Source: Hathewaya proteolytica DSM 3090 | GTDB taxonomy: Bacteria > Bacillota > Clostridia > Clostridiales > Clostridiaceae | Length of the DNA: 64,000 bases | Assembly: GCF_900142225.1 (NCBI RefSeq) | Contig: NZ_FRAD01000016.1 | Coordinates: forward strand, 9,554-73,553 | Direction of reading: 5' to 3' | Part shown: positions 51,606 to 60,914 of the stretch, one piece after another | How the letters are laid out: each line of letters starts with the position of its first letter | Numbering within the stretch: position 1 is the first letter of the stretch | Notes under the pieces: model-generated | What the model saw: only the letters and a program-made list of their open reading frames with translations | Database searches by the model: none | Told to the model about the DNA's origin: nothing | Translations under genes and position numbers: made by a program

Positions 51606-54263
51606 ATGTGGTACAGTAAAAAAAGTGAAGAAATCTTTAAAGATTTCAATGTAGATCCCAATATGGGGTTGAGTGCTGAAGAAGCTGACAAAAGACTGCA
51701 ATCACAGGGAAAAAATAAATTAAAGGGTAAAAAAGCAAAAAGTATTTTTCAGCTATTTGCAGAACAGCTCAATGATATACTTATTTATATTCTTCTTGTG
51801 GCAGCTGTGATTTCTGGTTTTCTCGGTGAAATCAGCGATGCTGTTATTATATTTATAGTAATTCTCATTAATGCAGTGGTAGGTGTAATACAAGAGTCTA
51901 AAGCTGAAAAATCTCTAGAGGCTCTTCAGAAGCTTTCCACACCAAGGGCTGTAGTAAAAAGGGATGGCAAAATTATAGACATATCCTCTGAAGACATAGT
52001 TACTGGTGACATTGTATTATTGGATGCTGGTAGATACGTTCCTTGTGATTTGCGTATGATAGAATGTGCAAATCTGCAAATAGAAGAATCTGCCCTCACA
52101 GGGGAATCTGTACCAGTATCAAAAACTGCTGGCCCACTAAATACTGATGAAAATATATCCCTTGGAGATCAAAAGAACATGGCCTTCATGTCCACATTAG
52201 TTACCTATGGACGTGGTACTGGTATTGCTATAAATACAGGTATGAACACGGAAGTTGGTAAAATAGCAAAAATGCTAGATACTAATGAAAACATAAAAAC
52301 TCCATTGCAGAAAAAGCTTACAGAACTAGGGAAAATTTTGGGGTTTGGTGCTATTATCATCTGCGTTATTATGATGGTTATAGGAGTTATTCAAGGAAGA
52401 GATCTTATGAGCATGTTTATGACTTCCATAAGCCTTGCAGTGGCTGCAATTCCAGAAGGATTGGCTGCTGTAGTCACCATTGTATTGGCCATGGGCGTTC
52501 AGAAAATGATAAAGGAAAATGCCATCATTAGAAAACTTCCTGCCGTGGAAACTCTAGGTGCTGTAAACATTATATGCTCTGATAAAACCGGTACTCTAAC
52601 CCAAAACAAAATGACTGTAATGAAAATTTTATCCTCCATGGAATTAAAAGATAGTTCTTCTTACCACCATGAAGATAAAGATGAAATTGAAACCATAAAG
52701 GATTTTATGCTGTGCAATGATGCCACTTATACTCCTGAATCAGAGACTGGAGATCCTACGGAAATTGCCCTTCTTGTCATGGGCTTCAAAAGAGGCATAA
52801 ACAAAAAAGACCTGGATTCTCATTACCCAAGGGTAAAGGAAATTCCTTTTGATTCAGATAGAAAACTTATGAGCACCATGCACAAGTACAATGATAAATA
52901 CAAAATCGTCACAAAGGGAGCTATGGACAATCTTCTTCCTCTTTGCAACAGTATTTACATGGATGGTGAAGTAAAACCCATGACAGAGGAATATAGAGAA
53001 CAAATATCTTCTATTTTCTTTAAAATGTCAGATGAAGCTCTTAGAGTTTTAGGTGTGGCATATAAATTCACGAAAAATCCTGACATGCCCCATGAAGATT
53101 TTGAAAAAGACCTTATATTTTCAGGGCTAGTTGGCATGATAGATCCGCCTAGATTGGAAGTGAAAGATTCTATTGCCAAAGCCGCAGCTTCTGGCATAAA
53201 AACCATTATGATAACCGGAGACCACAAGAACACAGCCTTTGCCATTGCAAGAGATTTAGGTATATCAAAAGATATAGAAGAAGTGCTCTCTGGCGGTGAA
53301 ATAGATAAATTAAGTGATGATGATTTATTTAAGTCTATAAATAATTATAGAGTTTTTGCTAGAGTATCCCCCGAACACAAGGTGCGTATAGTAAAAGCCT
53401 TTAGAGACCATGACAATGTAGTATCCATGACAGGTGATGGCGTAAATGATGCACCTTCACTAAAAAGTGCCGACATTGGAGTTGCCATGGGAATCACTGG
53501 TACAGATGTAGCTAAGGGAGCTGCTGACATGGTTCTCACCGATGATAACTTCTCCACCATTGTAAAAGCAGTGGAACAAGGTAGACATATATACAACAAT
53601 ATAAGAAAAAGTATATTTTTCCTTCTTTCCTGCAACCTAGGTGAGATAATGGCAATTTTTATCGCCATACTATTAAATTGGAATTCACCACTACTGCCAA
53701 TACACATTTTGTGGGTAAATCTAATTACTGATACATTGCCTGCGTTGTCCTTAGGTGTTGATAAAAGCGATGATGATATCATGAAAGAAAAGCCAAGAAA
53801 CCAAAAGGACAGCTTGTTCAAGGGTGCCATGGGCTCCATCATTCTAAACGGAATACTCATTGGACTCTTAACCCTTTCTGCCTTTGTAATTGGTATTAGA
53901 CTTCACAGTAATCATGCTCCACTTTTACCTATTATACCTACAGTTATTTCAGACTCGGCTTTAAAACACGGACAGACTATGGCATTCATAGTGCTAAGCG
54001 TATCACAGCTAATGCACTCATTTAACCTGAGAAGCAAAAAACACTCCATTTTTTCCATAGGCGTTTTCACAAATAAATATTTAGTTTTTTCCTTCTTGCT
54101 AGGTTTGTTTTTGCAAAACATAATAATAGCTGTGCCATTCCTGGCAAATATATTTAAAGTAAATATGTTGTCTATGGAGGACTGGATAGTAGTAACAATA
54201 CTTTCTATTATGCCACTAATAGTAAACGAATTAGTTAAGTTTATTAAGTACAAAAAGAATTAA
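51606..54263 (+). CDS. P-type divalent cation ATPase (PMCA-like), likely Mn2+ or Ca2+ exporter
   Basis: The 885-residue protein has the P-type order: N-terminal cation-ATPase domain, TGES (165-168) in the actuator, PEGL (283-286) in helix 4, phosphorylation site SDKTGT with Asp326, MTGDGVNDAP hinge, and four further C-terminal helices. The SERCA/PMCA-like helix 4 motif (AAIPEGL) is shared by Ca2+ and Mn2+ pumps. Because the gene is directly behind a Mn2+ riboswitch, manganese efflux is the best inference. The start follows AAGGAAGGTG. It ends at a bidirectional terminator. Confidence 0.94.
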   Translation: MWYSKKSEEIFKDFNVDPNMGLSAEEADKRLQSQGKNKLKGKKAKSIFQLFAEQLNDILIYILLVAAVISGFLGEISDAVIIFIVILINAVVGVIQESKAEKSLEALQKLSTPRAVVKRDGKIIDISSEDIVTGDIVLLDAGRYVPCDLRMIECANLQIEESALTGESVPVSKTAGPLNTDENISLGDQKNMAFMSTLVTYGRGTGIAINTGMNTEVGKIAKMLDTNENIKTPLQKKLTELGKILGFGAIIICVIMMVIGVIQGRDLMSMFMTSISLAVAAIPEGLAAVVTIVLAMGVQKMIKENAIIRKLPAVETLGAVNIICSDKTGTLTQNKMTVMKILSSMELKDSSSYHHEDKDEIETIKDFMLCNDATYTPESETGDPTEIALLVMGFKRGINKKDLDSHYPRVKEIPFDSDRKLMSTMHKYNDKYKIVTKGAMDNLLPLCNSIYMDGEVKPMTEEYREQISSIFFKMSDEALRVLGVAYKFTKNPDMPHEDFEKDLIFSGLVGMIDPPRLEVKDSIAKAAASGIKTIMITGDHKNTAFAIARDLGISKDIEEVLSGGEIDKLSDDDLFKSINNYRVFARVSPEHKVRIVKAFRDHDNVVSMTGDGVNDAPSLKSADIGVAMGITGTDVAKGAADMVLTDDNFSTIVKAVEQGRHIYNNIRKSIFFLLSCNLGEIMAIFIAILLNWNSPLLPIHILWVNLITDTLPALSLGVDKSDDDIMKEKPRNQKDSLFKGAMGSIILNGILIGLLTLSAFVIGIRLHSNHAPLLPIIPTVISDSALKHGQTMAFIVLSVSQLMHSFNLRSKKHSIFSIGVFTNKYLVFSFLLGLFLQNIIIAVPFLANIFKVNMLSMEDWIVVTILSIMPLIVNELVKFIKYKKN

Positions 54264-54268
54264 AGCAA

Positions 54269-54311
54269 AGCTCCTTAAATCAGTTTTAGCTGTTTAAGGA
54301 GCTCTTTTATT
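54269..54311. terminator. Bidirectional terminator
   Basis: AGCTCCTTAAA (54269-54279) pairs with TTTAAGGAGCT (54293-54303); CAG/CTG pairs extend it inward. T-runs on the plus strand (CTTTTATTTT) end the ATPase transcript, and the cvfB stop lies next to it. Confidence 0.82.
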
Positions 54312-55217
54312 TTACTTGTCAGACTTATTTTTAAAAGATTTTCCTTTAAAAGATTTCTCTTTTACGGGTTTATCACTAAGGAGCTTTGTTCCTCTTTCAT
54401 CTTGAGATATCATACCCTTTTTCATAAGACCACCTAAAGATCTCTTAAAGGCATTTTTGCTACATCTAAAGGTATTTTTTATATCCTCTGGGTCTGAACT
54501 GTCACAAAAATGCATTTCATTGTTATGGGCTTGAAGATACAAAACAATGGCATTTTCCAATTCGTCCATTTCATCCAGTCTTTTTTTACGTGGGGTAACT
54601 TCCATCTTGCCATCTTCGTAATACCTCTTAATTCTGACGTTTACCACTTGCCCTGGAGTCACATTGCAGAAATTCTCTTTTTGAAGGATAACAGCCCTGT
54701 ACATATTTTGTATAGCCACCATAACAGTGCCGTTTTCCTGCACACCATAGGCTGTAGCCAACACTTCCTCTCCAACCTTTAGATGGTTAGTGTTGTGAAG
54801 ATATTTATCCACAAAAGTAGTAGCAGTTATTCTCTCACTCTTATCTAAATATAGATAGAAAAGGTATTTCTGTCCTTCCTTAAGATCATAGGCTACTTCT
54901 TTAAAGGGAACTAACACATCTCTCTCCAAACCAAAATCCACAAAATAACCTATGGGAGTTTTCGATACCACTTCTAAAAGTGCTACTTCGCCTACTGTTG
55001 CCAATGGCTGTTTCAATGTGGCAATTCTTCTATCCTTTGAATCCTTGTATATAAATACCTCTACTTCACATTCTAATTCCAGCTTTTTCTCTGGAATATT
55101 GCTAAAAGGAATAAGTACTTCTTCCTTATTGTCTTTTTCTAAATCTTCTCCAAGAAAGTAACCGAAATCCCTTTCTTTTTTTACAAATAATGTATTGTAT
55201 TCACCAATTCTTATCAT
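54312..55217 (-). CDS. CvfB-like S1 RNA-binding protein
   Basis: The protein has three S1-like OB domains (VGEVALLEVVSKTPIGYFVDFG, VGEEVLATAYGVQENGTVMVAI) and a C-terminal winged helix (SDPEDIKNTFRCSKNAFKRSLG), the architecture of staphylococcal CvfB, an RNA-binding regulator. The basic Lys/Ser/Phe-rich tail (GKSFKNKSDK) is an extension. A TTG at 55229 and an ATG at 55217 are both possible starts; I prefer ATG 55217, 301 residues, though the AAGGAGA spacing of twelve is long. The target RNAs are unknown. Confidence 0.9.
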   Translation of the reverse strand: MIRIGEYNTLFVKKERDFGYFLGEDLEKDNKEEVLIPFSNIPEKKLELECEVEVFIYKDSKDRRIATLKQPLATVGEVALLEVVSKTPIGYFVDFGLERDVLVPFKEVAYDLKEGQKYLFYLYLDKSERITATTFVDKYLHNTNHLKVGEEVLATAYGVQENGTVMVAIQNMYRAVILQKENFCNVTPGQVVNVRIKRYYEDGKMEVTPRKKRLDEMDELENAIVLYLQAHNNEMHFCDSSDPEDIKNTFRCSKNAFKRSLGGLMKKGMISQDERGTKLLSDKPVKEKSFKGKSFKNKSDK

Positions 55218-55260
55218 TAAATTTTTCAATCTCCTTATATAGTTTATTATTTTTCAACTT

Positions 55261-55752
55261 CTAAGCTTCTTCTAAATACTGCTCTAGCATGTTCGCAAAT
55301 TTTACTAGATACTTTTCTTCTAATTCTGTAAACCTTCCGATAATTGGACTATCTATATCCAAAACTCCAAATATCTGCCCCTTCACTTTTAAAGGGATTA
55401 CTATTTCTGAATTAGAAGCGCAGTCACAGGCAATATGGCCTGGAAATTTATGAACGTCCCCAACTCTTTGCACCATTCCTGTATCAACGGCAGCTCCACA
55501 TACTCCTTTGCCAGGTTTTATCCTATTACAGGCAGGAAGGCCTTGAAAAGGTCCAAGCACCAATTCTCCTTCCCTCATGATATAAAAGCCAGCCCAGTTA
55601 ATATCATGGAAAACCACATTTATAATTGCGGAAGCATTGCTTAAATTGGCAATTACATCCTTTTCTGAACTAAGTTGCCCTTGCAAAAGGTTTATCATAT
55701 ATTTATATTTTTGCTCTATTGTCATGTTTTTTATACAATCCAGCTTGAACAT
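55261..55752 (-). CDS. Free methionine-(R)-sulfoxide reductase (GAF domain)
   Basis: The enzyme reduces free Met-R-sulfoxide in the cytoplasm. The 163-residue GAF-domain protein has the three catalytic cysteines in the fRMsr spacing: Cys75 (PACNRI), Cys85 (GVCGAA) and Cys109 (HIACDCASNSEIV), with an extra Cys111. The start follows GAGGAGAG. It is 31 bases upstream of cvfB on the same strand and may be cotranscribed with it. Confidence 0.93.
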   Translation of the reverse strand: MFKLDCIKNMTIEQKYKYMINLLQGQLSSEKDVIANLSNASAIINVVFHDINWAGFYIMREGELVLGPFQGLPACNRIKPGKGVCGAAVDTGMVQRVGDVHKFPGHIACDCASNSEIVIPLKVKGQIFGVLDIDSPIIGRFTELEEKYLVKFANMLEQYLEEA

Positions 55753-55882
55753 ATATTCTCTCCTCGACTTACATATCTCAATGTTTTTACTTCAAAATTA
55801 AGTATATCATTAGTAGTCATATTGTTCAAACTAATAAATATATAAATCTAAACAAAATAATTTTTATTGATTATTTTTCTTC

Positions 55883-55925
55883 TTGTAATGATTTATTATT
55901 TATTATATAATACAACATGTAGTAT
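55883..55925 (+). promoter_or_regulatory. nrdJ promoter overlapped by a palindrome
   Basis: TTGTAA (55883-55888), 17-base spacer, TATAAT (55906-55911). A 16-bp near-palindrome, ATACAACATGTAGTAT (55910-55925, 14 of 16 symmetric), overlaps the -10 box and the start site. It is a plausible repressor operator, possibly NrdR-like, but does not match the NrdR consensus fully. Confidence 0.55.
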
Positions 55926-55973
55926 TTGTTATAAATGCTATTTCAATATATAGTTATAATCAAGGAGGCCGCA

Positions 55974-58928
55974 ATGGCAAAACTCAACGGAATTATAAAA
56001 AGAGTTTTCACCACTTCTCTAGAAAACAAAAGTGATATTGATGTTTATGATTTATTCAAATGGAAAAAAGTAGATGTGTTATTAAAAGATCATAAAACCG
56101 GAAAAACCATAGTAGATATGAAAGACCTTGAATTCCCTGAAAGCTACTCACAGAATGCTTGCGACATTATAGCCTCAAAGTATTTTAGAAAGGCAGGAGT
56201 TAATAACGATTTAGGCTACGAAAACAGTTTAAAGCAAGTAGCTCACCGTATCGTTAGCTTTTGGACTGAGTCACTTTACGATGAAGGACTTCTAGATGAT
56301 GAAGAAGAAAAAAATATATATTACGACGAAATGGTATATGCTTTTTTAAATCAAATGTATGCACCAAACTCTCCACAATGGTTTAACACGGGCTTAAAGC
56401 TTGCTTACGGCATAGAAGGAACCGGTAATAATAATTACTATTTTGACGAAAAAGAAAATAAAGTTGTTAAAACAAAGGATTTTTACACAAGAACTCAGGC
56501 TTCCGCATGTTTTATCCTTTCTATAAAAGATAAGCTACTGGGCGAACACTCCATATCTGAACAATTTATTACAGAGACAAAATTGTTCAAGGGCGGTTCT
56601 GGCACCGGAACAAATTTCTCTTCCATAAGAGCAAAAGGTGAAAAACTATCTGGTGGAGGGGTATCCTCTGGACTTATGAGTTTCTTAAGATCCTTTGATA
56701 GAAATGCTGGGGCTATAAAGTCCGGTGGAACTACAAGACGTGCTGCAAAAATGGTAATTTTAGATATAGACCATCCAGAAATAATGGACTTTATAACATG
56801 GAAATCCCGTGAAGAAGACAAAGTTCGTGCTCTTGGTAAAATGGGATACGATATGAGTTTTGAGGGAGAATCCTATGAAACTGTATCTGGACAAAATGGA
56901 AATAACTCTATACGCCTTTCAGACGAATTCATGGAAATGGTGGATAATTTGCCTTCAAATCCTGATGCTGAAATAACTCTCAAAGGAAGAATAGATGAGC
57001 GCCTAGATAAGAACGTTAAGGTATCAGAACTTTGGGATGCCTTTAATGAATCTGCGTGGAAATGTGCAGACCCTGCACCACAATTTGATGATACCTTCAA
57101 TGCTTGGCACACTTGTCCTTGCGGTGAAGATGGAGTTTACAATGCAAAATACAATAGAATAAACTCAACTAATCCATGTGGGGAATACGCTTTCCTAGAC
57201 GATACAGCTTGCAACCTTGCATCTATAAATATATATAGATTCTACAACAATGATATAAAAGAAATTGATGTTAAAAGCTATACTCACTTAATAGGACTTT
57301 TGCAATTAGCTTTAGAATCCTCCATACACTGGGGACAATTTCCTACAGAGGATATAGCAAGAAGATCCTACTTATTTAGAACTACTGGTCTTGGATTATC
57401 CAATATAGCTTCCCTACTTATGGTCATGGGCTATCCCTATGATTCTGAAATAGGAAGAAATTTAACAGCATCTCTAGTAGGTATTTTAACTGGTCATTCC
57501 TACTATATTTCATCTTTGATGGCAGAAAAACTTTCTCCTTTTGAAAAATACCAAATCAACAAGGACCATATGATGAGAGTTATAAGAAATCATGCAAGGG
57601 TGGCTGGCACTTTAGATAGTGATTTTGAAGATTTAAAAATAGAGCCACGCTGTATAAACCACCAAATACTTAGAGATGAGGCTTTGGATTATGTTTCTCA
57701 AGAACTTATGAATAGCTGGGACCTAGCTTTTACCTGTGGAGAAAAATATGGTTACAGAAATGCTCAAGTATCTGTCATAGCTCCTACAGGCACTATTTCC
57801 TTTGCCATGGACTGTGGTGCTACTTCCATTGAACCTTATTTCAGCCATGTTATTTATAAGAAGCTTTCTGGTGGCGGGTTTATGACCATTGTAAATCCTG
57901 TTATAGAAGATGCTTTATATAACCTTGGATACAATACCAAAGAAGTAAATGACATAATTGAATATATCATGAGAAAAGAAAAAGTAAATGAAGATGGTTT
58001 TGAATATGAGAAAATAATCGATGGGAAAATAGAGGGAGCTCCTCATTTAAAGGAAGAGCACTTACCTATTTTCGATACAGCCAATGTTTGTGGCAGCGGT
58101 AAAAGATCCATAAGCCCTATGGGACATGTTTTAATGATGGCTTCTATTACTCCACTTATATCGGGTGCAATTTCTAAAACCGTAAACTTGCCTAAAAACG
58201 CTACAGTAGATGAATTTAAAAATACTGTTTTAAATTCATGGAAATTAGGAGTCAAGGGTATTTCCCTTTATAGAGATGGTTCAAAGGCAAGTCAGCCTTT
58301 AAATACTTCCTTAAGCGATGGAGATGCTAAAAGTTTAGAGGATTTATCTTATATGGAGCTTTTATCAAAGGCAAAGGATTTGCAAAGGGCAAAATTCTCT
58401 GAAAGAGAAAAGCCTTTGGGAATTCGCACTGGAACTACTCACCCTGCACAAATTGATGATGTAAAGATATACACCACTATTAACAGGCGTGAAAATGGAG
58501 AGATATGCGAGATTTATATAACCACGGATAGAGAGGGTACCATAATTACCGGTCTTTTAAATTCCCTTTCAAAATCCCTTTCTGTGATGCTTCAGTACCA
58601 CGTTCCACCACAGGATATTTCCAAAATGCTTAGAGGTCAGAAATACGAACCGTACGGATTTGTTCAAAAACACCCTTACATTAAATCAGTTTCCTCCATA
58701 TCGGACTTAATAAGTAAGATCATAGATATAGAAATAGGAGATTTCACTTACTGCCAGGTTAAACCTGACAATTATAAGAGTTCCTTCGTTCCAGAGCATG
58801 ATTTAACTAAAAAATCTGGTGAGAGAATATACACGGAGTTGTGCCCAAACTGTTCAAGCACTAAAATGGTTAAAAACGGTACTTGTAAAGTATGTCTTGA
58901 GTGCGGCACTACAACTGGATGCAGCTAA
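55974..58928 (+). CDS. nrdJ: Adenosylcobalamin-dependent (class II) ribonucleotide reductase
   Basis: This enzyme makes deoxyribonucleotides with a B12 cofactor, independent of oxygen. From ATG 55974 (AAGGAGG upstream) it has 984 residues. The first active-site cysteine is in TQASACFILSI; the radical site is NPCGEYAFLDDTACNLASIN; the specificity/phosphate loop is APTGTISFAMDCG. A C-terminal zinc ribbon (CPNCSS ... CKVCLECGTT) carries the redox cysteines, as in NrdJ. It fits with the cobalt importer in the same window. Nothing is missing. Confidence 0.95.
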   Translation: MAKLNGIIKRVFTTSLENKSDIDVYDLFKWKKVDVLLKDHKTGKTIVDMKDLEFPESYSQNACDIIASKYFRKAGVNNDLGYENSLKQVAHRIVSFWTESLYDEGLLDDEEEKNIYYDEMVYAFLNQMYAPNSPQWFNTGLKLAYGIEGTGNNNYYFDEKENKVVKTKDFYTRTQASACFILSIKDKLLGEHSISEQFITETKLFKGGSGTGTNFSSIRAKGEKLSGGGVSSGLMSFLRSFDRNAGAIKSGGTTRRAAKMVILDIDHPEIMDFITWKSREEDKVRALGKMGYDMSFEGESYETVSGQNGNNSIRLSDEFMEMVDNLPSNPDAEITLKGRIDERLDKNVKVSELWDAFNESAWKCADPAPQFDDTFNAWHTCPCGEDGVYNAKYNRINSTNPCGEYAFLDDTACNLASINIYRFYNNDIKEIDVKSYTHLIGLLQLALESSIHWGQFPTEDIARRSYLFRTTGLGLSNIASLLMVMGYPYDSEIGRNLTASLVGILTGHSYYISSLMAEKLSPFEKYQINKDHMMRVIRNHARVAGTLDSDFEDLKIEPRCINHQILRDEALDYVSQELMNSWDLAFTCGEKYGYRNAQVSVIAPTGTISFAMDCGATSIEPYFSHVIYKKLSGGGFMTIVNPVIEDALYNLGYNTKEVNDIIEYIMRKEKVNEDGFEYEKIIDGKIEGAPHLKEEHLPIFDTANVCGSGKRSISPMGHVLMMASITPLISGAISKTVNLPKNATVDEFKNTVLNSWKLGVKGISLYRDGSKASQPLNTSLSDGDAKSLEDLSYMELLSKAKDLQRAKFSEREKPLGIRTGTTHPAQIDDVKIYTTINRRENGEICEIYITTDREGTIITGLLNSLSKSLSVMLQYHVPPQDISKMLRGQKYEPYGFVQKHPYIKSVSSISDLISKIIDIEIGDFTYCQVKPDNYKSSFVPEHDLTKKSGERIYTELCPNCSSTKMVKNGTCKVCLECGTTTGCS

Positions 58929-58933
58929 ATAAT

Positions 58934-58975
58934 AAAACAAAAAGAGATGGCCAAAGGTGGTCACCTCTTTTTTGT
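58934..58975 (+). terminator. Terminator after nrdJ
   Basis: An AAACAAAAAGAG arm pairs with CTCTTTTTTGTTT, plus an inner GATGGCC / GGTCACC stem with one mismatch; T-run follows. It begins six bases beyond the nrdJ stop. Confidence 0.8.
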
Positions 58976-59118
58976 TTTATCCTTCTCTACTTTGACAATA
59001 TTTTAACTGTTTATAATTATTTTTATATTTTTCATTTTAGGTCTTCTTTTTTACATAAAACAATAGTATAATTATGTATATATTATGAACTTTTTATTAA
59101 AATTTTAGGAGGATTATT

Positions 59119-60624
59119 ATGGAAGTTAAAAAGAAAAAGCTATCCTTTCCCACCGCTATATCAGTTCTATTCATCGTTTTATTGTTAGCTGCAATACTTA
59201 CTTATGTGATTCCATCTGGTAAGTACTCTACACTAAAATACAATGGTGACAGCAAAGTATTTGAAATGACAAAACCTGACAGCTCTGTAGAAGAAATGCC
59301 TGCAACTCAAGAAACATTAGACAAATTGGGAATAAAAAATGATGTAAACAAGTTTATAGATGGTGCCATTTCAAAACCTGTTGGTATACCTGGCACTTAT
59401 ACTAAGGTTGAGCAAGCGCCTCAAGGATTTAAAGAAATCATCACTGCTCCTATAAAGGGAATATATGATTCCATAGGTATTATTTTATTTATATTTATCC
59501 TTGGAGGTATCCTGGGTATATTAAATAAAACAGGAGCTATGAATGCTGGATTGGCAAGCTTGTCTCAGGTTACACAAGGCAAAGAGTATTTACTTATAAT
59601 AATCTTGACCTTCCTTATTGCCCTAGGAGGCACTACCTTTGGTATGGCTGAGGAAACTATAGCCCTTTATCCTATAATGGTACCTGTGTTCATGTTTGCG
59701 GGATACGATGCTTTAGTGTGTATAGCATCCATCTACATGGGATCATCAATTGGTACCATGTTCTCTACCACAAATCCATTCTCTGCAGTAATTGCCTCTA
59801 ATGCGGCTGGGGTGGACTTCTCTAGAGCTATGAATTTCCGTATTATAGGACTTGTTGTAGGCGTAATTATAACTCTTATCTATATCCTTGTATACGCAAG
59901 AAAAGTAAAAAACGACCCAAAAAAATCCTTAATATATGACATGAAAGATGAATTAGAAAAAAAATTTGCTGCAAAAACCGATATTCCTAAATTTACTATA
60001 AGGCACAAATTATCTCTTTTACTCTTCTTATTAAGCTTTGTAGTAATGATATATGGCATTGTTAAATTGGAATGGTGGTTCGAAGAAATGACTGCATTGT
60101 TCCTATTTAGTGGTATTCTTATAGGAATACTTTCTGGCCTTGGTGAAAAGGGTGCTGTATCAAACTTTATAACTGGTGCTGCCGAACTCATGGGAGTTGC
60201 TCTTGTAGTAGGTGTAGCAAGAGGAATAAATATAATACTAGACAATGGTATGATATCAGATAGTATACTTAACTTCTGTACTAGCCTTGTACAAGGCATG
60301 AATCCAAGTATATTTATTATAGTAATGCTTATAATATTCATCGTCCTTGGTTTCTTTATACCGTCATCTTCCGGACTTGCAGTGCTTTCTATTCCTATTA
60401 TGGCACCTCTAGCTGACGCTGTTGGAGTATCTAGGGATGTTGTAATCTCTGCTTATCTTTATGGACTTGGAATAATAAGCTTTATAACCCCTACAGGACT
60501 TATATTGGCAACATTGTCCATGGTAGATGTAACCTACAATAAATGGTTAAAATTTATTATGCCACTACTTGCATACTCAACATTGTTAGCTGCAGTTATG
60601 CTTTTAATTGAAGTAAACATGTAA
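59119..60624 (+). CDS. YfcC/DcuC-like dicarboxylate or amino-acid transporter
   Basis: The 501-residue protein has about twelve membrane helices. A helix at 11-31 (ISVLFIVLLLAAILTYVIP) is followed by an extracellular region (45-100), then GIILFIFILGGILGILNKTG, ALGGTTFGMAEETIALYPIM and PSSSGLAVLSIPIMAPLAD, the conserved segments of the YfcC family within the C4-dicarboxylate/anion superfamily. The substrates are uncertain; arginine, ornithine or dicarboxylates are all suggested for relatives. The start follows AGGAGG. It has its own terminator. Confidence 0.88.
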   Translation: MEVKKKKLSFPTAISVLFIVLLLAAILTYVIPSGKYSTLKYNGDSKVFEMTKPDSSVEEMPATQETLDKLGIKNDVNKFIDGAISKPVGIPGTYTKVEQAPQGFKEIITAPIKGIYDSIGIILFIFILGGILGILNKTGAMNAGLASLSQVTQGKEYLLIIILTFLIALGGTTFGMAEETIALYPIMVPVFMFAGYDALVCIASIYMGSSIGTMFSTTNPFSAVIASNAAGVDFSRAMNFRIIGLVVGVIITLIYILVYARKVKNDPKKSLIYDMKDELEKKFAAKTDIPKFTIRHKLSLLLFLLSFVVMIYGIVKLEWWFEEMTALFLFSGILIGILSGLGEKGAVSNFITGAAELMGVALVVGVARGINIILDNGMISDSILNFCTSLVQGMNPSIFIIVMLIIFIVLGFFIPSSSGLAVLSIPIMAPLADAVGVSRDVVISAYLYGLGIISFITPTGLILATLSMVDVTYNKWLKFIMPLLAYSTLLAAVMLLIEVNM

Positions 60625-60701
60625 AGTCCCCCCTTGATGCTTTTAATATGTTCTGTAAATCGTAAATTGGGAACAAATATTATCAGCGTCAATAGATAAT
60701 T

Positions 60702-60746
60702 TTTGGCTTTAGAGTTATAAAATATTTCCCTAAAGCCAAATTTTTT
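60702..60746 (+). terminator. Terminator after the YfcC-family gene
   Basis: TTTGGCTTTAG (60702-60712) pairs exactly with CTAAAGCCAAA (60730-60740), then TTTTTTA. It is 78 bases after the stop. Confidence 0.82.
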
Positions 60747-60834
60747 AAGATAGAGTGGTATTTTAAAAGTGATAATATGATTTATCACTTTTTTTGTGGC
60801 AAAAAAATGAATTTATTTTTTTCTATTTATATAG

Positions 60835-60840
60835 TATAAT
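60835..60840 (+). promoter_or_regulatory. Probable -10 box of the DUF368 gene
   Basis: TATAAT stands 75 bases ahead of the assigned start, with only TTTATT as a -35 (60812-60817, 17-base spacer). A ribosome site AAAGGAG follows at 60863-60869, far from the gene start. Confidence 0.45.
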
Positions 60841-60914
60841 ACCATTGATATATGAATATACGAAAGGAGTCGTCACAAAATTAAATTTCCAAAATATTGT
60901 GTGACAAAATTGTA

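Noticed and set aside
53345..53860. 171-codon minus-strand frame opposite the P-type ATPase
   Set aside because: It is an antisense shadow of a highly conserved gene without supporting signals.
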